DNA of 43,110 nucleotides from Phycisphaerae bacterium. Lineage in GTDB: Bacteria; Planctomycetota; Phycisphaerae; Sedimentisphaerales; Anaerobacaceae. The translations under genes and the position numbers were made by a program. The notes beneath the pieces were generated by a model, which saw only the letters and a list, made by a program, of their open reading frames with translations, was not told the DNA's origin and did no database searches. The stretch lies in the NCBI GenBank assembly GCA_021736645.1, contig JAIPFM010000234.1:1-43110 (forward strand). Reading direction: 5' to 3'. Below, one piece after another: positions 26,545-36,400 of this stretch (position 1 is the first letter of the stretch; every line of letters begins with the position of its first letter).

Positions 26545-29496
26545 ATGTTACGAAGACTATTATGCCTAACCTCTATTCTCTTGGTGTTTGGCCTGGCAGG
26601 GGCAAACATCGCGTTTGGGTTGGAGACTTTTGAAGTCCGAGTCGCTGATGAGCAGAATGACAATGAAGAGGATCTCAATCCCAGCAAGCTCGGTGAAACG
26701 GACTTGGACAGCAGCGACCTGGAGTTTCCCTACGAAGACGCCGGTCAGGTAGATCCGCAGCTCGTGGGTGTGCGTTTTCAGCAGGTCGAGATTCCGGCCG
26801 GCAAATTCATCTGGAATGCATGGATCAGGTTCCAGGTGGACGAGACTGACGCAGAAAGTTCGATGCCCTGTACTGTCCTCATCGAGGGCGAACTGAGTCC
26901 TGATGCCGCACCGTTCGTGGCTGAAGGGGCCGGGACATTTGACATTTCCAGCAGACCCGTGACCCAGGCAAAGGCGTCTTGGAGCGTACCGGCCTGGCAA
27001 GCGGTAGGAGATCAAGGAGATGCCCAGACGTCAGTGAACATCTCGGCTGTCATCCAGGAGATCATTGACCAGCCTGGCTGGACCAGCGGCAATTCGATTG
27101 TGCTTATTATCCGCGACGACCCGGACAACCCTTCTCAAGGCAGACGCGTGGCAGAACATGCGCCTGGGGATGACTCATGTTTACTGCATGTGGAGTACGA
27201 GAACTATCCTCTTAATCCCGATCTTGCCTTTAAGCCAAATCCTGACGCCGGACAGAAAGACGTGCTTCATGATACGGTCCTTTCCTGGGAACCGGGAGCC
27301 GCTGCCGCAGCGACAAACGGACAAATCGTGTATTTTGGTGACAGCTTCGAGGCTGTCGATAACGCCACTGGCGGCATGCCTCAGAGCGCGACCACCTATA
27401 CCCCGTCACAAGCACTTGAGTTTGGCACGACGTACTATTGGCGTGTCGATCAGGTCAATGCGAGCCAAAAGGTAAGCAAAGGCTTTGTGTGGAGTTTTGA
27501 AGTGGAGTCCTACTCCTATATGGTGCCTGCGGCTGACATCAGTGCCGTGGCCTCCGGTGAAGCGAAGCCTGAAAGTCCGGCGCTGAAAACGATCGATGGA
27601 TCCGGCCTGGTGGATGGGCTGCATTCTATTGATGTCACTGGTATGTGGCTGAGCAACATGGGGGCTGCTGGCGATATTTTTATTCAATATGAATTCCGGC
27701 GCCCGCAGTTGCTCCAAAAAATGATGGTGTGGAACTACAATGCCAGCAGTGAAGGTTTCGTGGGTTGGGGCATCAAGGACGTGACTGTTGAATACTCCCT
27801 GGATGGAGAAACCTGGTTACCGTTTGAGCAAATCACCTCTTTCACTCAAGCCGGGGGCACTCCCGACTATGCAGCCGGCGATACCTTCGAATTCTCTCCC
27901 CCTGTGGCAGCGTCAGCAGTTCGAATCGTGCCGCAGTCCAACTACGGCGGGTTACTGGCTCAGTTCGGCCTCAGTGAAGTTCAATTCTATGCGTTCCCGA
28001 CGTACGCCTCGAACCTCGATCCGGCCGATGGGAAAATCATTGATCTCGGCCATGTCAATATATTTACATGGCGTCCCGGTCGCACTGTGGATCAACACGT
28101 GGTGCTGCTCTCCACGGATCCCAATGCCCTGGCCGAAGTGACTTCAGGGCCTGATGCACAGTACGATATATTGTCTTCCAATCCCATTCTGGGAGAGACC
28201 TATTTCTGGCGAGTGGACGAAGTCAATGAGAATGAGGATCCCGCCGTGTATACGGGAGACGCACAGAGCTTCTCAGTGCTGCCCTACAAAGTGGTGGAGG
28301 ATTTTGAAGGATACGGCAACGCAAGTCCCAATCGCCCGTTCCAGACCTGGCTCGATGGGTATGGTTATTCCGCCGACGATTTCTTTGCTGTGGATTACCC
28401 GGGCAATGGCACAGGTGCTGGCATCGGCCATGACGTCTGGAGCCCCAGCAGCCCTGATTTCCAGGGTGACATCATGGAAACAGACATCCGAATTGCCGGC
28501 AGCAACAAATCCATGCCTGTCTACTATAACAACAATTCCGAAACCACTCGCACCTTTGCCAGTGCACAGAACTGGACCCTGTCTGACGTGCAAACCCTGT
28601 CTTTGTGGTTCTTTGGCGACACGGGCAACTCACCTGCGACCCTGTATGTCAAGCTCAACAATGCCAAGGTTCCATATGATGGTGTCCCCGGTGATCTGGC
28701 CCAGGCAGGCTGGCATGTGTGGAATATTCCTCTGTCAGCGTTCAACACGAACCTGCAAAGCGTGACTTCAATGTCTATTGGCGTGGAAGGCAGCAATGTC
28801 TCAGGCGTGTTGTACTTCGATGACGTCAGACTGTATGCCCAGGCAGGCGAGAAGGTCACACCGGTGGCACCGGATAATTCGGCCCTGTTAGGTCACTGGA
28901 CCCTGAACGGGACACTCAAAGACTCTTCCGGCAAGGGCAACGACGGTATTGCCGGCGGAGACCCTGCAGCATTCGTGCCAGGCCCCGGCGGCGCCCAGGC
29001 CCTGGATTTCCTGTATTCCTATGTCACCATTGACAGTTTTGTGGACGACATGACCGACGAAAACACCCTGACTGTGAGTCTGTGGGTCAAGACCGCTTCA
29101 GACACGAGGGGTATCCTGGTTGGCGCCAACAATGCGGCAGGTGATCATAACTTCATCATGGGCATTGATGGCGGCGTTGTGTATTTTGACGGCGTCGCAT
29201 CCGACGTGGAGTTTCCCCCTGCGATCAACGATGACCAATGGCATTTGGTGACGTTCGTCAGAGACGGTGTCCAGGGCACCCTGTATATTGACGGACTGGC
29301 ACGCGGGACCGCTGCCACAGATCTCAGCCTGGCAGGCATGACACGATGGTCGCTGGGACACGAATGGGATAGTGACACATCGAGTGACAATTATACAGGC
29401 CAGATCGGAGACACGCGAGTCTACGACTACGCATTGTCTGCCGAGGAGATTGCTTCCCTCTTTGGGTTGACAGCACCCATGCACAAGCCCCTTTAG
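26545..29496 (+). CDS. Exported multidomain exoprotein 1 (SSDLEF-type domain, Fn3, discoidin, jelly-roll, LamG)
   Basis: The 983-residue protein has a signal peptide (about 1-25). An unnamed beta-type domain follows (about 27-215; SSDLEFPYED, VGVRFQQVEIPAG, IIQEIIDQPGWTSGN, LLHVEY), then Fn3-like (about 222-322), discoidin-like (about 325-480; GWGIKDVTVEYSLDGETW), a second Fn3-like, a jelly-roll from about 582 (VEDFEGYGN...PFQTWLDG) and C-terminal LamG (about 780-983). All modules look like binding or adhesion units; no catalytic motif is visible. The ATG at 26545 has AGGAG (26533-26537) at 7 bases; the stop is TAG. It is a tandem paralogue of 30350-33262 with long near-identical stretches, and ends in an intrinsic terminator. 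It is divergent from uxaE. Confidence 0.88.
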   Translation: MLRRLLCLTSILLVFGLAGANIAFGLETFEVRVADEQNDNEEDLNPSKLGETDLDSSDLEFPYEDAGQVDPQLVGVRFQQVEIPAGKFIWNAWIRFQVDETDAESSMPCTVLIEGELSPDAAPFVAEGAGTFDISSRPVTQAKASWSVPAWQAVGDQGDAQTSVNISAVIQEIIDQPGWTSGNSIVLIIRDDPDNPSQGRRVAEHAPGDDSCLLHVEYENYPLNPDLAFKPNPDAGQKDVLHDTVLSWEPGAAAAATNGQIVYFGDSFEAVDNATGGMPQSATTYTPSQALEFGTTYYWRVDQVNASQKVSKGFVWSFEVESYSYMVPAADISAVASGEAKPESPALKTIDGSGLVDGLHSIDVTGMWLSNMGAAGDIFIQYEFRRPQLLQKMMVWNYNASSEGFVGWGIKDVTVEYSLDGETWLPFEQITSFTQAGGTPDYAAGDTFEFSPPVAASAVRIVPQSNYGGLLAQFGLSEVQFYAFPTYASNLDPADGKIIDLGHVNIFTWRPGRTVDQHVVLLSTDPNALAEVTSGPDAQYDILSSNPILGETYFWRVDEVNENEDPAVYTGDAQSFSVLPYKVVEDFEGYGNASPNRPFQTWLDGYGYSADDFFAVDYPGNGTGAGIGHDVWSPSSPDFQGDIMETDIRIAGSNKSMPVYYNNNSETTRTFASAQNWTLSDVQTLSLWFFGDTGNSPATLYVKLNNAKVPYDGVPGDLAQAGWHVWNIPLSAFNTNLQSVTSMSIGVEGSNVSGVLYFDDVRLYAQAGEKVTPVAPDNSALLGHWTLNGTLKDSSGKGNDGIAGGDPAAFVPGPGGAQALDFLYSYVTIDSFVDDMTDENTLTVSLWVKTASDTRGILVGANNAAGDHNFIMGIDGGVVYFDGVASDVEFPPAINDDQWHLVTFVRDGVQGTLYIDGLARGTAATDLSLAGMTRWSLGHEWDSDTSSDNYTGQIGDTRVYDYALSAEEIASLFGLTAPMHKPL

Positions 29497-29527
29497 TTCA
29501 GACACAAGTCTTAATTGAAGATGACAG

Positions 29528-29563
29528 GGCAGAACGACTTGAAAGGGTCGTTCTGCCTTTTTT
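29528..29563 (+). terminator. Intrinsic terminator of exoprotein 1
   Basis: GGCAGAACGAC (29528-29538) pairs perfectly with GTCGTTCTGCC (29547-29557) around an 8-base loop TTGAAAGG, followed by six T. The same 30-base hairpin occurs after the paralogue at 33294-33323. Confidence 0.92.
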
Positions 29564-29604
29564 GCTGAGGCCAGTTGACCCGGACCCTGCCCATGGCGGG
29601 TTGC

Positions 29605-29920
29605 AGGTGCCACCGCCCCAGTCTGCGACTACCGAACCCATCAACGCTTCCAGGTATGCTGTGCCAGCGGTCGTGACAGGAACACCTGCTTCTGGTCTGC
29701 GATGGTCCTGTAAATGACACGGGCTTCTTTTTGACTGCCCAACGAATTGACTGGCCGAAGCCTTCATTTAACCCGGTTTGCCCTATATCAATTACGTGTT
29801 TCAGGTGATAACGAATACCCTTATATATCGTCAGCGCATGATCGCCAAAAAGCATCCAAGTCCTCTTCATCGCAAGGCCTGTCAATAATGTCACGTGAAG
29901 GGTAAAAGAAGTCACGGGTC
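29605..29920 (-). pseudogene. Decayed second copy of uxaE
   Basis: Reading the minus strand in shifting frames gives pieces that line up in order with UxaE. From the high-coordinate side these are SFTLHVTLLTG (compare FFTIDVAETIG), then KASASQFVGQS (KAAASQFLSAV), QKEARVIYRTIADQK (VKEAGAIYRTIAEQK) and AGVPVTTAGTAYLEALMGSV (AGVHVKTAGTTWLEELIGLA). At least two frameshifts are needed. About 120 codons between IADQK and AGVPV, the N-terminal 90 or so residues and the C-terminus are missing. DNA identity is also visible, for example ATGGTCCTGTA near 29702 and GAATTGACTGGCC. It has the same orientation relative to exoprotein 2 as intact uxaE has to exoprotein 1. It cannot make a functional enzyme. 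Confidence 0.85.
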
Positions 29921-30349
29921 TGCGCGTATCCGATAAAAACCGGGCGTGGTATTGGATACCATAGAAGACTCACGCAAAATAAACTTCAATTCACACAAAT
30001 TTCATGGAAAATTTACCTAAATCAAAAAAAAGAATCCCAAATTGACGATCGATGGACTATAATACTTAAGCATTAGGCGCAGAAAGCAGAAGTCCGGTGG
30101 CGTAGTCTACAGGGTGATACTCCTCTACCGGACAGAAGTACATTAGACCTTAACCCATTGAGTGAATTGTCCGTATGAAGAGGCTTCAGGTTTTGAGGGT
30201 TGTGATGTCAAGAAATGTGCCCCTCCGACTGTGTGGTATCTTCCCCTGTAGGACGTTATGATTTCATCACGGGACCTTTTTGTTTCCTGGACACCGTTGG
30301 CCAGGAAGAGGTTGCGTGCATCTAACATTATCTGAAGGAGAGTTGTGTC
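29921..30349. promoter_or_regulatory. Leader and promoter region of exoprotein 2
   Basis: This 429-bp stretch without a gene holds an AT-rich part (29970-30070) with TATAAT at 30058-30063, a good -10 candidate for the plus-strand gene. A 9-bp hairpin follows, GTCCGGTGG (30092-30100) with CTACCGGAC (30125-30133), one G-U pair. Further on, GTCCGTATG (30169) and AGAGGCTTCAGG match the leader of exoprotein 1. CTGAAGGAGAG supplies the ribosome site of the gene at 30350. I recognise no known riboswitch. Confidence 0.4.
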
Positions 30350-33262
30350 ATGTCTAAGAAACTTACAGCACTGATGATATGTCTACTGATTCTGGCCTTA
30401 GCGCCCTTGGGGTGGGGCCAAACCGTGTGGGAAGGTCGAATTGATGATGGTGACAATGATATTGAAGAAGATGCTTCCCCTGGTACCATGGACATCACCA
30501 GTTCTGACCTGGAATTTCCCTATGAGAATGCAGGCAAGGGTAATCTCCAGTTCGTGGGCCTGCGATTCGTGAATGTGGCTGTGCCCAAGGGCGCAGCGAT
30601 CATTAATGCCTATATTGAATTTGAGTGTGATGAGACAAAAGACGGGTCATTGCCCGTGAGTGTCATCATTCAGGGACAGTTAGGTCCTGATGTCATCTTT
30701 GCTACAAGCAGTAACAACCTTAGTAACCGGCTGTCGTCGCTCACGACTGCAACGGCGGTATGGGAACCAGCCAACTGGACTGCTGCAGATCAAAAGGATC
30801 AGACGTCCAACATTGGCCCAGTGATCGAGGAACTCGTGAGCCAGGCAGATTGGAGCGGTAGTGGTTCGGTGATACTCCTTATTCAGGACAATCCGGACAA
30901 TCCCTCAACAGGTCTGCGTTGCGCAGAGGCTTACGATGGCGAGTCAGGCGCTGCTGCACTGCTTCACATTGAATGGGAAGTCAATACGAAGGCGATTGCC
31001 CCGAGTCCTGCCACAGGTGAAACAGATGTGTTGCGTGACAGCAATCTCAACTGGGCCAGCAGCCTGCCCACCAATACGCTGTATATAGGAACCTCCTTTG
31101 ACGATGTGGATACAGCTACCGCAAACAACCCCAAGGGCGCGGAAGTGCATACAAATCTGACCACCCCGACGTTCGATCCCGGACGTATGGAGTTTGGTGC
31201 AACCTACTACTGGCGCGTTGATAGTTCAAGTGCTGCCACAGGGACTGTTAAGGGTAAGGTTTGGGATTTCACAGTTGAGTCCCTGTCTTACATGGTACCT
31301 GCAGCTGAGATCAATGCCGTGGCCTCTGGTCAGGCAAATCCAGATAGTTCGCCTGTCAAGACCATCGATGGGTCCGGTCTGAGTGACGGGCTGCATAATA
31401 ATGGCGATGCCGATATGTGGCTCAGCAGCATGGGTGCTGCAGCCGACACGTTCATTCAGTATGAATTCAATCGTCCCCAGCTGCTCCAGAAGATGATGGT
31501 GTGGAACTACAATTCGAGCAGCGAAAGTTTCGTGGGTTGGGGCATCAAGGACGTGATTGTTGAATATTCCCTGGATGGCGAAACCTGGACAGCGATCGAC
31601 CAGATTACCTCTTTCACTCAAGCCGGGGGCAATCCCGATTATGCAGCCGGGGACATCTTTGAATTGTCTCCCCCTGTGGCAGCGTCAGCAGTTCGAATCC
31701 TACCGCAAACGAACTACGGTGGGTTATTGGCTCAGTACGGCCTCAGCGAAGTTCAGTTCTATGCCTTGCCCACGTATGCAACCGACCTCACCCCGGCAGA
31801 CGGCACCACCATCGATCTGGGGAACACCTCTGCCTTTACATGGCGTCCCGGTCGCAACGTGGATCAACACGCTGTGCTTCTGTCCACAGACCCCAATGCC
31901 CTGTCAGAAGTCGCTTCAAGCACGGCTGCACAGTTCGACGTATTGGCTGCCAACCCCCTGCTGGGAGAGACCTATTTCTGGCGTGTGGATGAAGTCAATG
32001 AAAATGAGACGCCCTCTGTTTGGGCTGGAGAGGTGCAGAGCTTTTCTGTGCTGCCCTACAAGATCGTGGATGATTTCGAATCCTACGGCAACGTCAGTCC
32101 GAATCGTCCCTTCCAGACCTGGCTTGATGGGTATGGCTATTCCGCGGATGATTTCTTTGCTGTAGATTACCCGGGCAATGGCACAGGTGCTGGCATCGGC
32201 CATGACATCTGGGGCCCCGGCAGTCCTGATTTCGGTGGTGACATTATGGAGACCGACATCCGGACGACTGGCAGCAACAAGTCCATGCCGTTCTACTACA
32301 ACAACAATTCCGAAACCACGCGTACCTTTGCCAGTGCACAGAACTGGACGCTGTCTGATGTCAAAACCCTGTCACTGTGGTTCTTTGGCGATACAGGCAA
32401 CTCTCCTGCGACCCTGTATGTCAAGGTCAACAATGCCAAGGTTCAGTATGATGGTGTTTCCGGTGACCTGGCGCAGGCCGGCTGGCACGCGTGGAATATC
32501 CCCCTGTCTGCCTTCAACACCAACCTGCAGAGTGTGAATTCAATGGCTTTTGGCATTGAAGGCAGTGGCTCGGGCGTGTTGTACCTCGATGACGTCAGAC
32601 TGTATGCCCAGGCCGGTGAGAAGGTCACACCTGTGGCGCCTAACAGTTCGGCTCTGATCGGCAAGTGGACCCTGAACGGGAATCTGAAGGACACGTCCGG
32701 TAAGGGGAACGACGGCATTGCCGGCGGCGATCCTGCAGCATTCGTACCGGGCCCCGGTGGCGCTCAGGCCCTGGATTTCCTGTATTCCTATGTCACCATT
32801 GACGGCGTCGTGAACGACGTCACTGATGCGAACACCCTGACGGTAAGCCTCTGGATGAAGGCCACCACGGACGAGAAGGGTGTGATATTCGGCACCAACG
32901 ATACCGGCGGTGGTCATAACCTCATCATCGGTATTGACGGCGGCGATCTTTATATCGATGATTCAGGTGTCAAGCTGTTTCCGCCTGTGGTCAACGACGA
33001 CCAGTGGCACCAGGTGACCTTCGTCCGGGACTACACGCAAGCCACTCTGTACGTGGATGGCCTGATACGCGGCACCTATGCAACAACACTCAGCCTGGAA
33101 GGCGAGACATTGTGGTCCCTTGGCCAGGAATGGGACGGGACGACTCCAAGCGACCATTATACAGGCCAGATCGGGGAAACCCGTATCTATGACTATGCAC
33201 TGTCTGCTGAAGAGGCCGCTTCTTTGTTTGGCTTGACAGCACCCATGCATAAGCCCCTTTAA
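30350..33262 (+). CDS. Exported multidomain exoprotein 2, tandem paralogue of exoprotein 1
   Basis: The 970-residue protein has the same domain order as 26545-29496: signal peptide (about 1-23, GWGQ), SSDLEF-type domain (about 25-210; SSDLEFPYEN, VGLRFVNVAVPKG, VIEELVSQADWSGSG), Fn3-like, discoidin-like, Fn3-like, jelly-roll (VDDFESYGN) and LamG, ending in the identical MHKPL. From the discoidin region on, many stretches are identical in protein and close to identical in DNA, while the first 300 residues have diverged more. The ATG at 30350 has GAAGGAG upstream. The gene is followed by the same hairpin terminator as its twin. The uneven divergence suggests gene conversion or stronger constraint in the C-terminal two thirds. 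Confidence 0.88.
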   Translation: MSKKLTALMICLLILALAPLGWGQTVWEGRIDDGDNDIEEDASPGTMDITSSDLEFPYENAGKGNLQFVGLRFVNVAVPKGAAIINAYIEFECDETKDGSLPVSVIIQGQLGPDVIFATSSNNLSNRLSSLTTATAVWEPANWTAADQKDQTSNIGPVIEELVSQADWSGSGSVILLIQDNPDNPSTGLRCAEAYDGESGAAALLHIEWEVNTKAIAPSPATGETDVLRDSNLNWASSLPTNTLYIGTSFDDVDTATANNPKGAEVHTNLTTPTFDPGRMEFGATYYWRVDSSSAATGTVKGKVWDFTVESLSYMVPAAEINAVASGQANPDSSPVKTIDGSGLSDGLHNNGDADMWLSSMGAAADTFIQYEFNRPQLLQKMMVWNYNSSSESFVGWGIKDVIVEYSLDGETWTAIDQITSFTQAGGNPDYAAGDIFELSPPVAASAVRILPQTNYGGLLAQYGLSEVQFYALPTYATDLTPADGTTIDLGNTSAFTWRPGRNVDQHAVLLSTDPNALSEVASSTAAQFDVLAANPLLGETYFWRVDEVNENETPSVWAGEVQSFSVLPYKIVDDFESYGNVSPNRPFQTWLDGYGYSADDFFAVDYPGNGTGAGIGHDIWGPGSPDFGGDIMETDIRTTGSNKSMPFYYNNNSETTRTFASAQNWTLSDVKTLSLWFFGDTGNSPATLYVKVNNAKVQYDGVSGDLAQAGWHAWNIPLSAFNTNLQSVNSMAFGIEGSGSGVLYLDDVRLYAQAGEKVTPVAPNSSALIGKWTLNGNLKDTSGKGNDGIAGGDPAAFVPGPGGAQALDFLYSYVTIDGVVNDVTDANTLTVSLWMKATTDEKGVIFGTNDTGGGHNLIIGIDGGDLYIDDSGVKLFPPVVNDDQWHQVTFVRDYTQATLYVDGLIRGTYATTLSLEGETLWSLGQEWDGTTPSDHYTGQIGETRIYDYALSAEEAASLFGLTAPMHKPL

Positions 33263-33293
33263 TTAAATTGTATTTTCTATTGACTCATCACGG

Positions 33294-33330
33294 GGCAGAA
33301 CGACTTGAAAGGGTCGTTCTGCCTCTTTCT
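33294..33330 (+). terminator. Intrinsic terminator of exoprotein 2 (copy of 29528-29563)
   Basis: GGCAGAACGAC (33294-33304) and GTCGTTCTGCC (33313-33323) enclose the same TTGAAAGG loop. The tail is TCTTTCTT, so the T-run is interrupted compared with the first copy. Confidence 0.85.
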
Positions 33331-33370
33331 TGAGTGCAAGACCCTTGTTCAGGGATGCGACAGATTGACA

Positions 33371-33404
33371 TAAGCTATGGTTTTAAGGTAAGATATGTAG
33401 CTTA
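33371..33404. repeat. Inverted repeat upstream of the giant CotH gene
   Basis: TAAGCTA (33371-33377) and TAGCTTA (33398-33404) flank a 20-base AT-rich spacer, 74 bases before the start at 33478. This is a possible operator; nothing else was recognised in the gap 33331-33477. Confidence 0.3.
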
Positions 33405-33477
33405 AGCCCTTAATGAAGACAGGTATATAATTGCCATGGGCATCTTTGATTTTATCATTATAGAGAGTTAGCCAACA

Positions 33478-36400
33478 ATGACACTGAATTCGCATCCTCG
33501 AACATCCATCTCGTGCTTCTCTTCCTGTCTGGTCTCCCTTTGCATGATATTCATGGGGACATCGGTGGCGCAGGCTCAATCTCCTGTGCAGATCTCCGAG
33601 TTCATGGCCTCCAATACACTCATCCAAGACACAGCAGGTGACCTTGATGACTGGATTGAGCTGCACAATCCCACGGATCATCCTGTGGACGTGGGCGGCT
33701 TGTGTCTCACAGACGATCTGACCCAGACCCGTCTCTGGCAATTCCCTGTGAATCGTACGAATATTACGACTATTGCGGCCCAGGGGTATCTGGTGGTGTG
33801 GGCAGACAATGATGTCAATCAGGGTCCGTTGCACGCCTCATTCAAACTCAGCCAGACCGGCGAACAGATCGGTCTGTTCTCAGCCTCTGGGGAGACCATC
33901 GACACGGTGACCTATCCTGCCCAGCAGACCAATGTGTCCTGGGCTTTTGATGCTGTCACAAGCCAATGGTATGCAGCCCCGTATGCCACACCCGGCCAGC
34001 CCAATGCGCGCGCCTCGGCTCAGGTGATCATTTCCGAAATCATGTACAATCCTTCAGTGGAAGGCGAACGGCCTGAAGATCCCAATCTGGAATTTATCGA
34101 GTTATTCAATCCGGGTCAAGCGACTGCGGATCTGTCAGGCTGGGCATTCACACGGGGCGTCTCGTATGTATTTCCAGACCAGACAGAACTGCCCGCTGGA
34201 GGCTGTCTGGTGGTGGCCCTGGATCCCGAGAGGGTACGGCAGTATTATGGAGTGGCTCAGGTGTATGGGCCCTGGGAAGGCGGCCTGAGCAATCAGGGCG
34301 AAACCCTGGCCCTGTCAGATGCCTATGGGTCTGTGGTCAACCGACTTACCTATTCAGATCAGGGCGACTGGGCCGTACGCATACTCGGACCCAGAGATTC
34401 CGGGCACAGGGGTTGGCTCTGGCAGGCTGAGCACGACGGCCACGGCATGTCCCTGGAGCTGGTCAATGCCCTGCTGCCCAACATCTTCGGTCAAAACTGG
34501 CGCGCCAGCCTGAACCGTGACGGCACCCCAGGTCAGACCAATTCTGTGGCAGATGCCACGCTCGTCCCCCTGATCAAAAACGTCAGACAATCCCCTGTCC
34601 TGCCCACCTCATCTGACGAGGTCAAGGTCACGGCCACCCTGGAATTCGGCGGCACCACGCCGCTCAACGCCACCCTGTATTACCGGGTGGATCAAAGCCA
34701 GTATCAGGGCCAGAATGAATACCCCACATTTGACCTGTCGACCTATACGCCGATTGTGATGCGTGACACAGGCAACCACCAGTTCCAGGCCACGATCCCT
34801 GCGCAGGGTTCCGGCTCGATTGTGGAGTTCTTTGTCTTCGCACAGAACACGCTGTCCTTTTTGCAGACCTGGCCAGCCGCAGCGTTCATAGATGGCTCAG
34901 CACAGCAGGTGGCCAATGCCCTGTATCAGGTCAATGATGCCTGGGATCATCTGAGTCCGACTCTGCCTGAAAACCAACCGGTCTACTACGTGATCATGAC
35001 TGAAATGGAACGGGGACGTTTGGCAGATATCGGAAGTCGATCCTACAACAGTAACGCCCAGATGAATGCCACCTTTATCAGTGCCTTGGGCCAGGCAGAA
35101 GATTTGAGGTACAATGTGTCTGTGCGCAACAGAGGTCATGGCTCTCGAAGCAGACAGCCCAACAATATGCGTGTGAATTTCAAGGATGACGACCCCTGGC
35201 ATTCTGTCACGGCCATTAACATCAATTCTCAGTATGGGTACCGACAGGTCATTGGCAGTGCCCTGTTCCAATTGGCGGATCTGCCCGTGGCCAAGGCCAA
35301 GCTCGTGCAGTTGCGAATCAACGGCGAAAACCGCGCACGCACAGACAACAGTATGTACGGTTCTTACGCCCACGTGGAAGTCATCAACAGTGAATTTGCA
35401 GGGCGTCAATTCCCTGATGACAGCAATGGGAATGTGTACAAATGCATGCGGGACGGAAGCCCCGGTGCGGACCTTGTGTACAGGGGAAACACCCCTGGCA
35501 TTTATAGAATCAACTACTTTAAACAATCCAATACAGCCAAGGACGACTGGTCTGATCTGTACGATCTGACATACAAGCTCACGGACAGCCCAAACGACAC
35601 GTATCTCAATGATGTGCAAACGCGCGTTCACATTGACGCCTGGCTCAAGTATCTGGCGCTCAATATTCTGCTGGGCAATACAGAAACGACCCTGGCCAAT
35701 GGCAGTCCGGACGACTACTACATGTATTCAGGGGTGGAGGATGAGCGTTTCTATCTGATTCAGCATGATCTGGATTCCATCTTCCAGGATAACAATGTGG
35801 ATCCATTACGCTTTTGGAATCTGCCATCCCTTGCCCGTCTGGTAGGCCAGCCCGCCCTGGCTTCTCAGTACTATGGATACCTCCATGAATTCATGGACAC
35901 ACTCCTGTCACCGGAAGGCCTTGAACAGGTCTTCAGCCTGCTGAGCCTCAGTGGCGTGCCTGATTCGGCCCTTCGAACCATGATCAATTATGCCGAGAAT
36001 CGATATGCTCGAATACGTCCCCAGATTGAGGCCGGCCTCACCTTGGAGACCACATCGCCTGTGCTGAACGGCACGTTTTACGCGACTGAAGAGTCTGTGG
36101 TCCTGTTCGGCACCGCCGATCCGGTTGCCACACGATCAGTCCTGGTGAACGGCCATCAGGCGCATTGGGATCCATTGAGCACGACCTGGGATATGAGCCA
36201 GTGGGATGAACCTGCCACGCTGGTGGCCAAGCGCTCCGTCTGGAAATACTTTGATCAATACACGGACCTGGGACCGGACTGGTACCTTTCCATTGACGAC
36301 AGCACCTGGGCTCAAGGGCCTGCACAACTGGGCTATGGCGATGGCGATGAAGCGACAGTGGTCGGATCCACGGATGCTGAACCAGACAACCCGGGCACGC

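Noticed and set aside
26297..26569. 90-codon frame upstream of exoprotein 1
   Set aside because: No coding signature, it runs into the exoprotein start, and the matching region of the second copy does not keep it.
30042..30063. TTGACG and TATAAT as a full promoter pair
   Set aside because: The gap is only 10 bases, far from the usual 16-18; only the -10 box was kept as a candidate.
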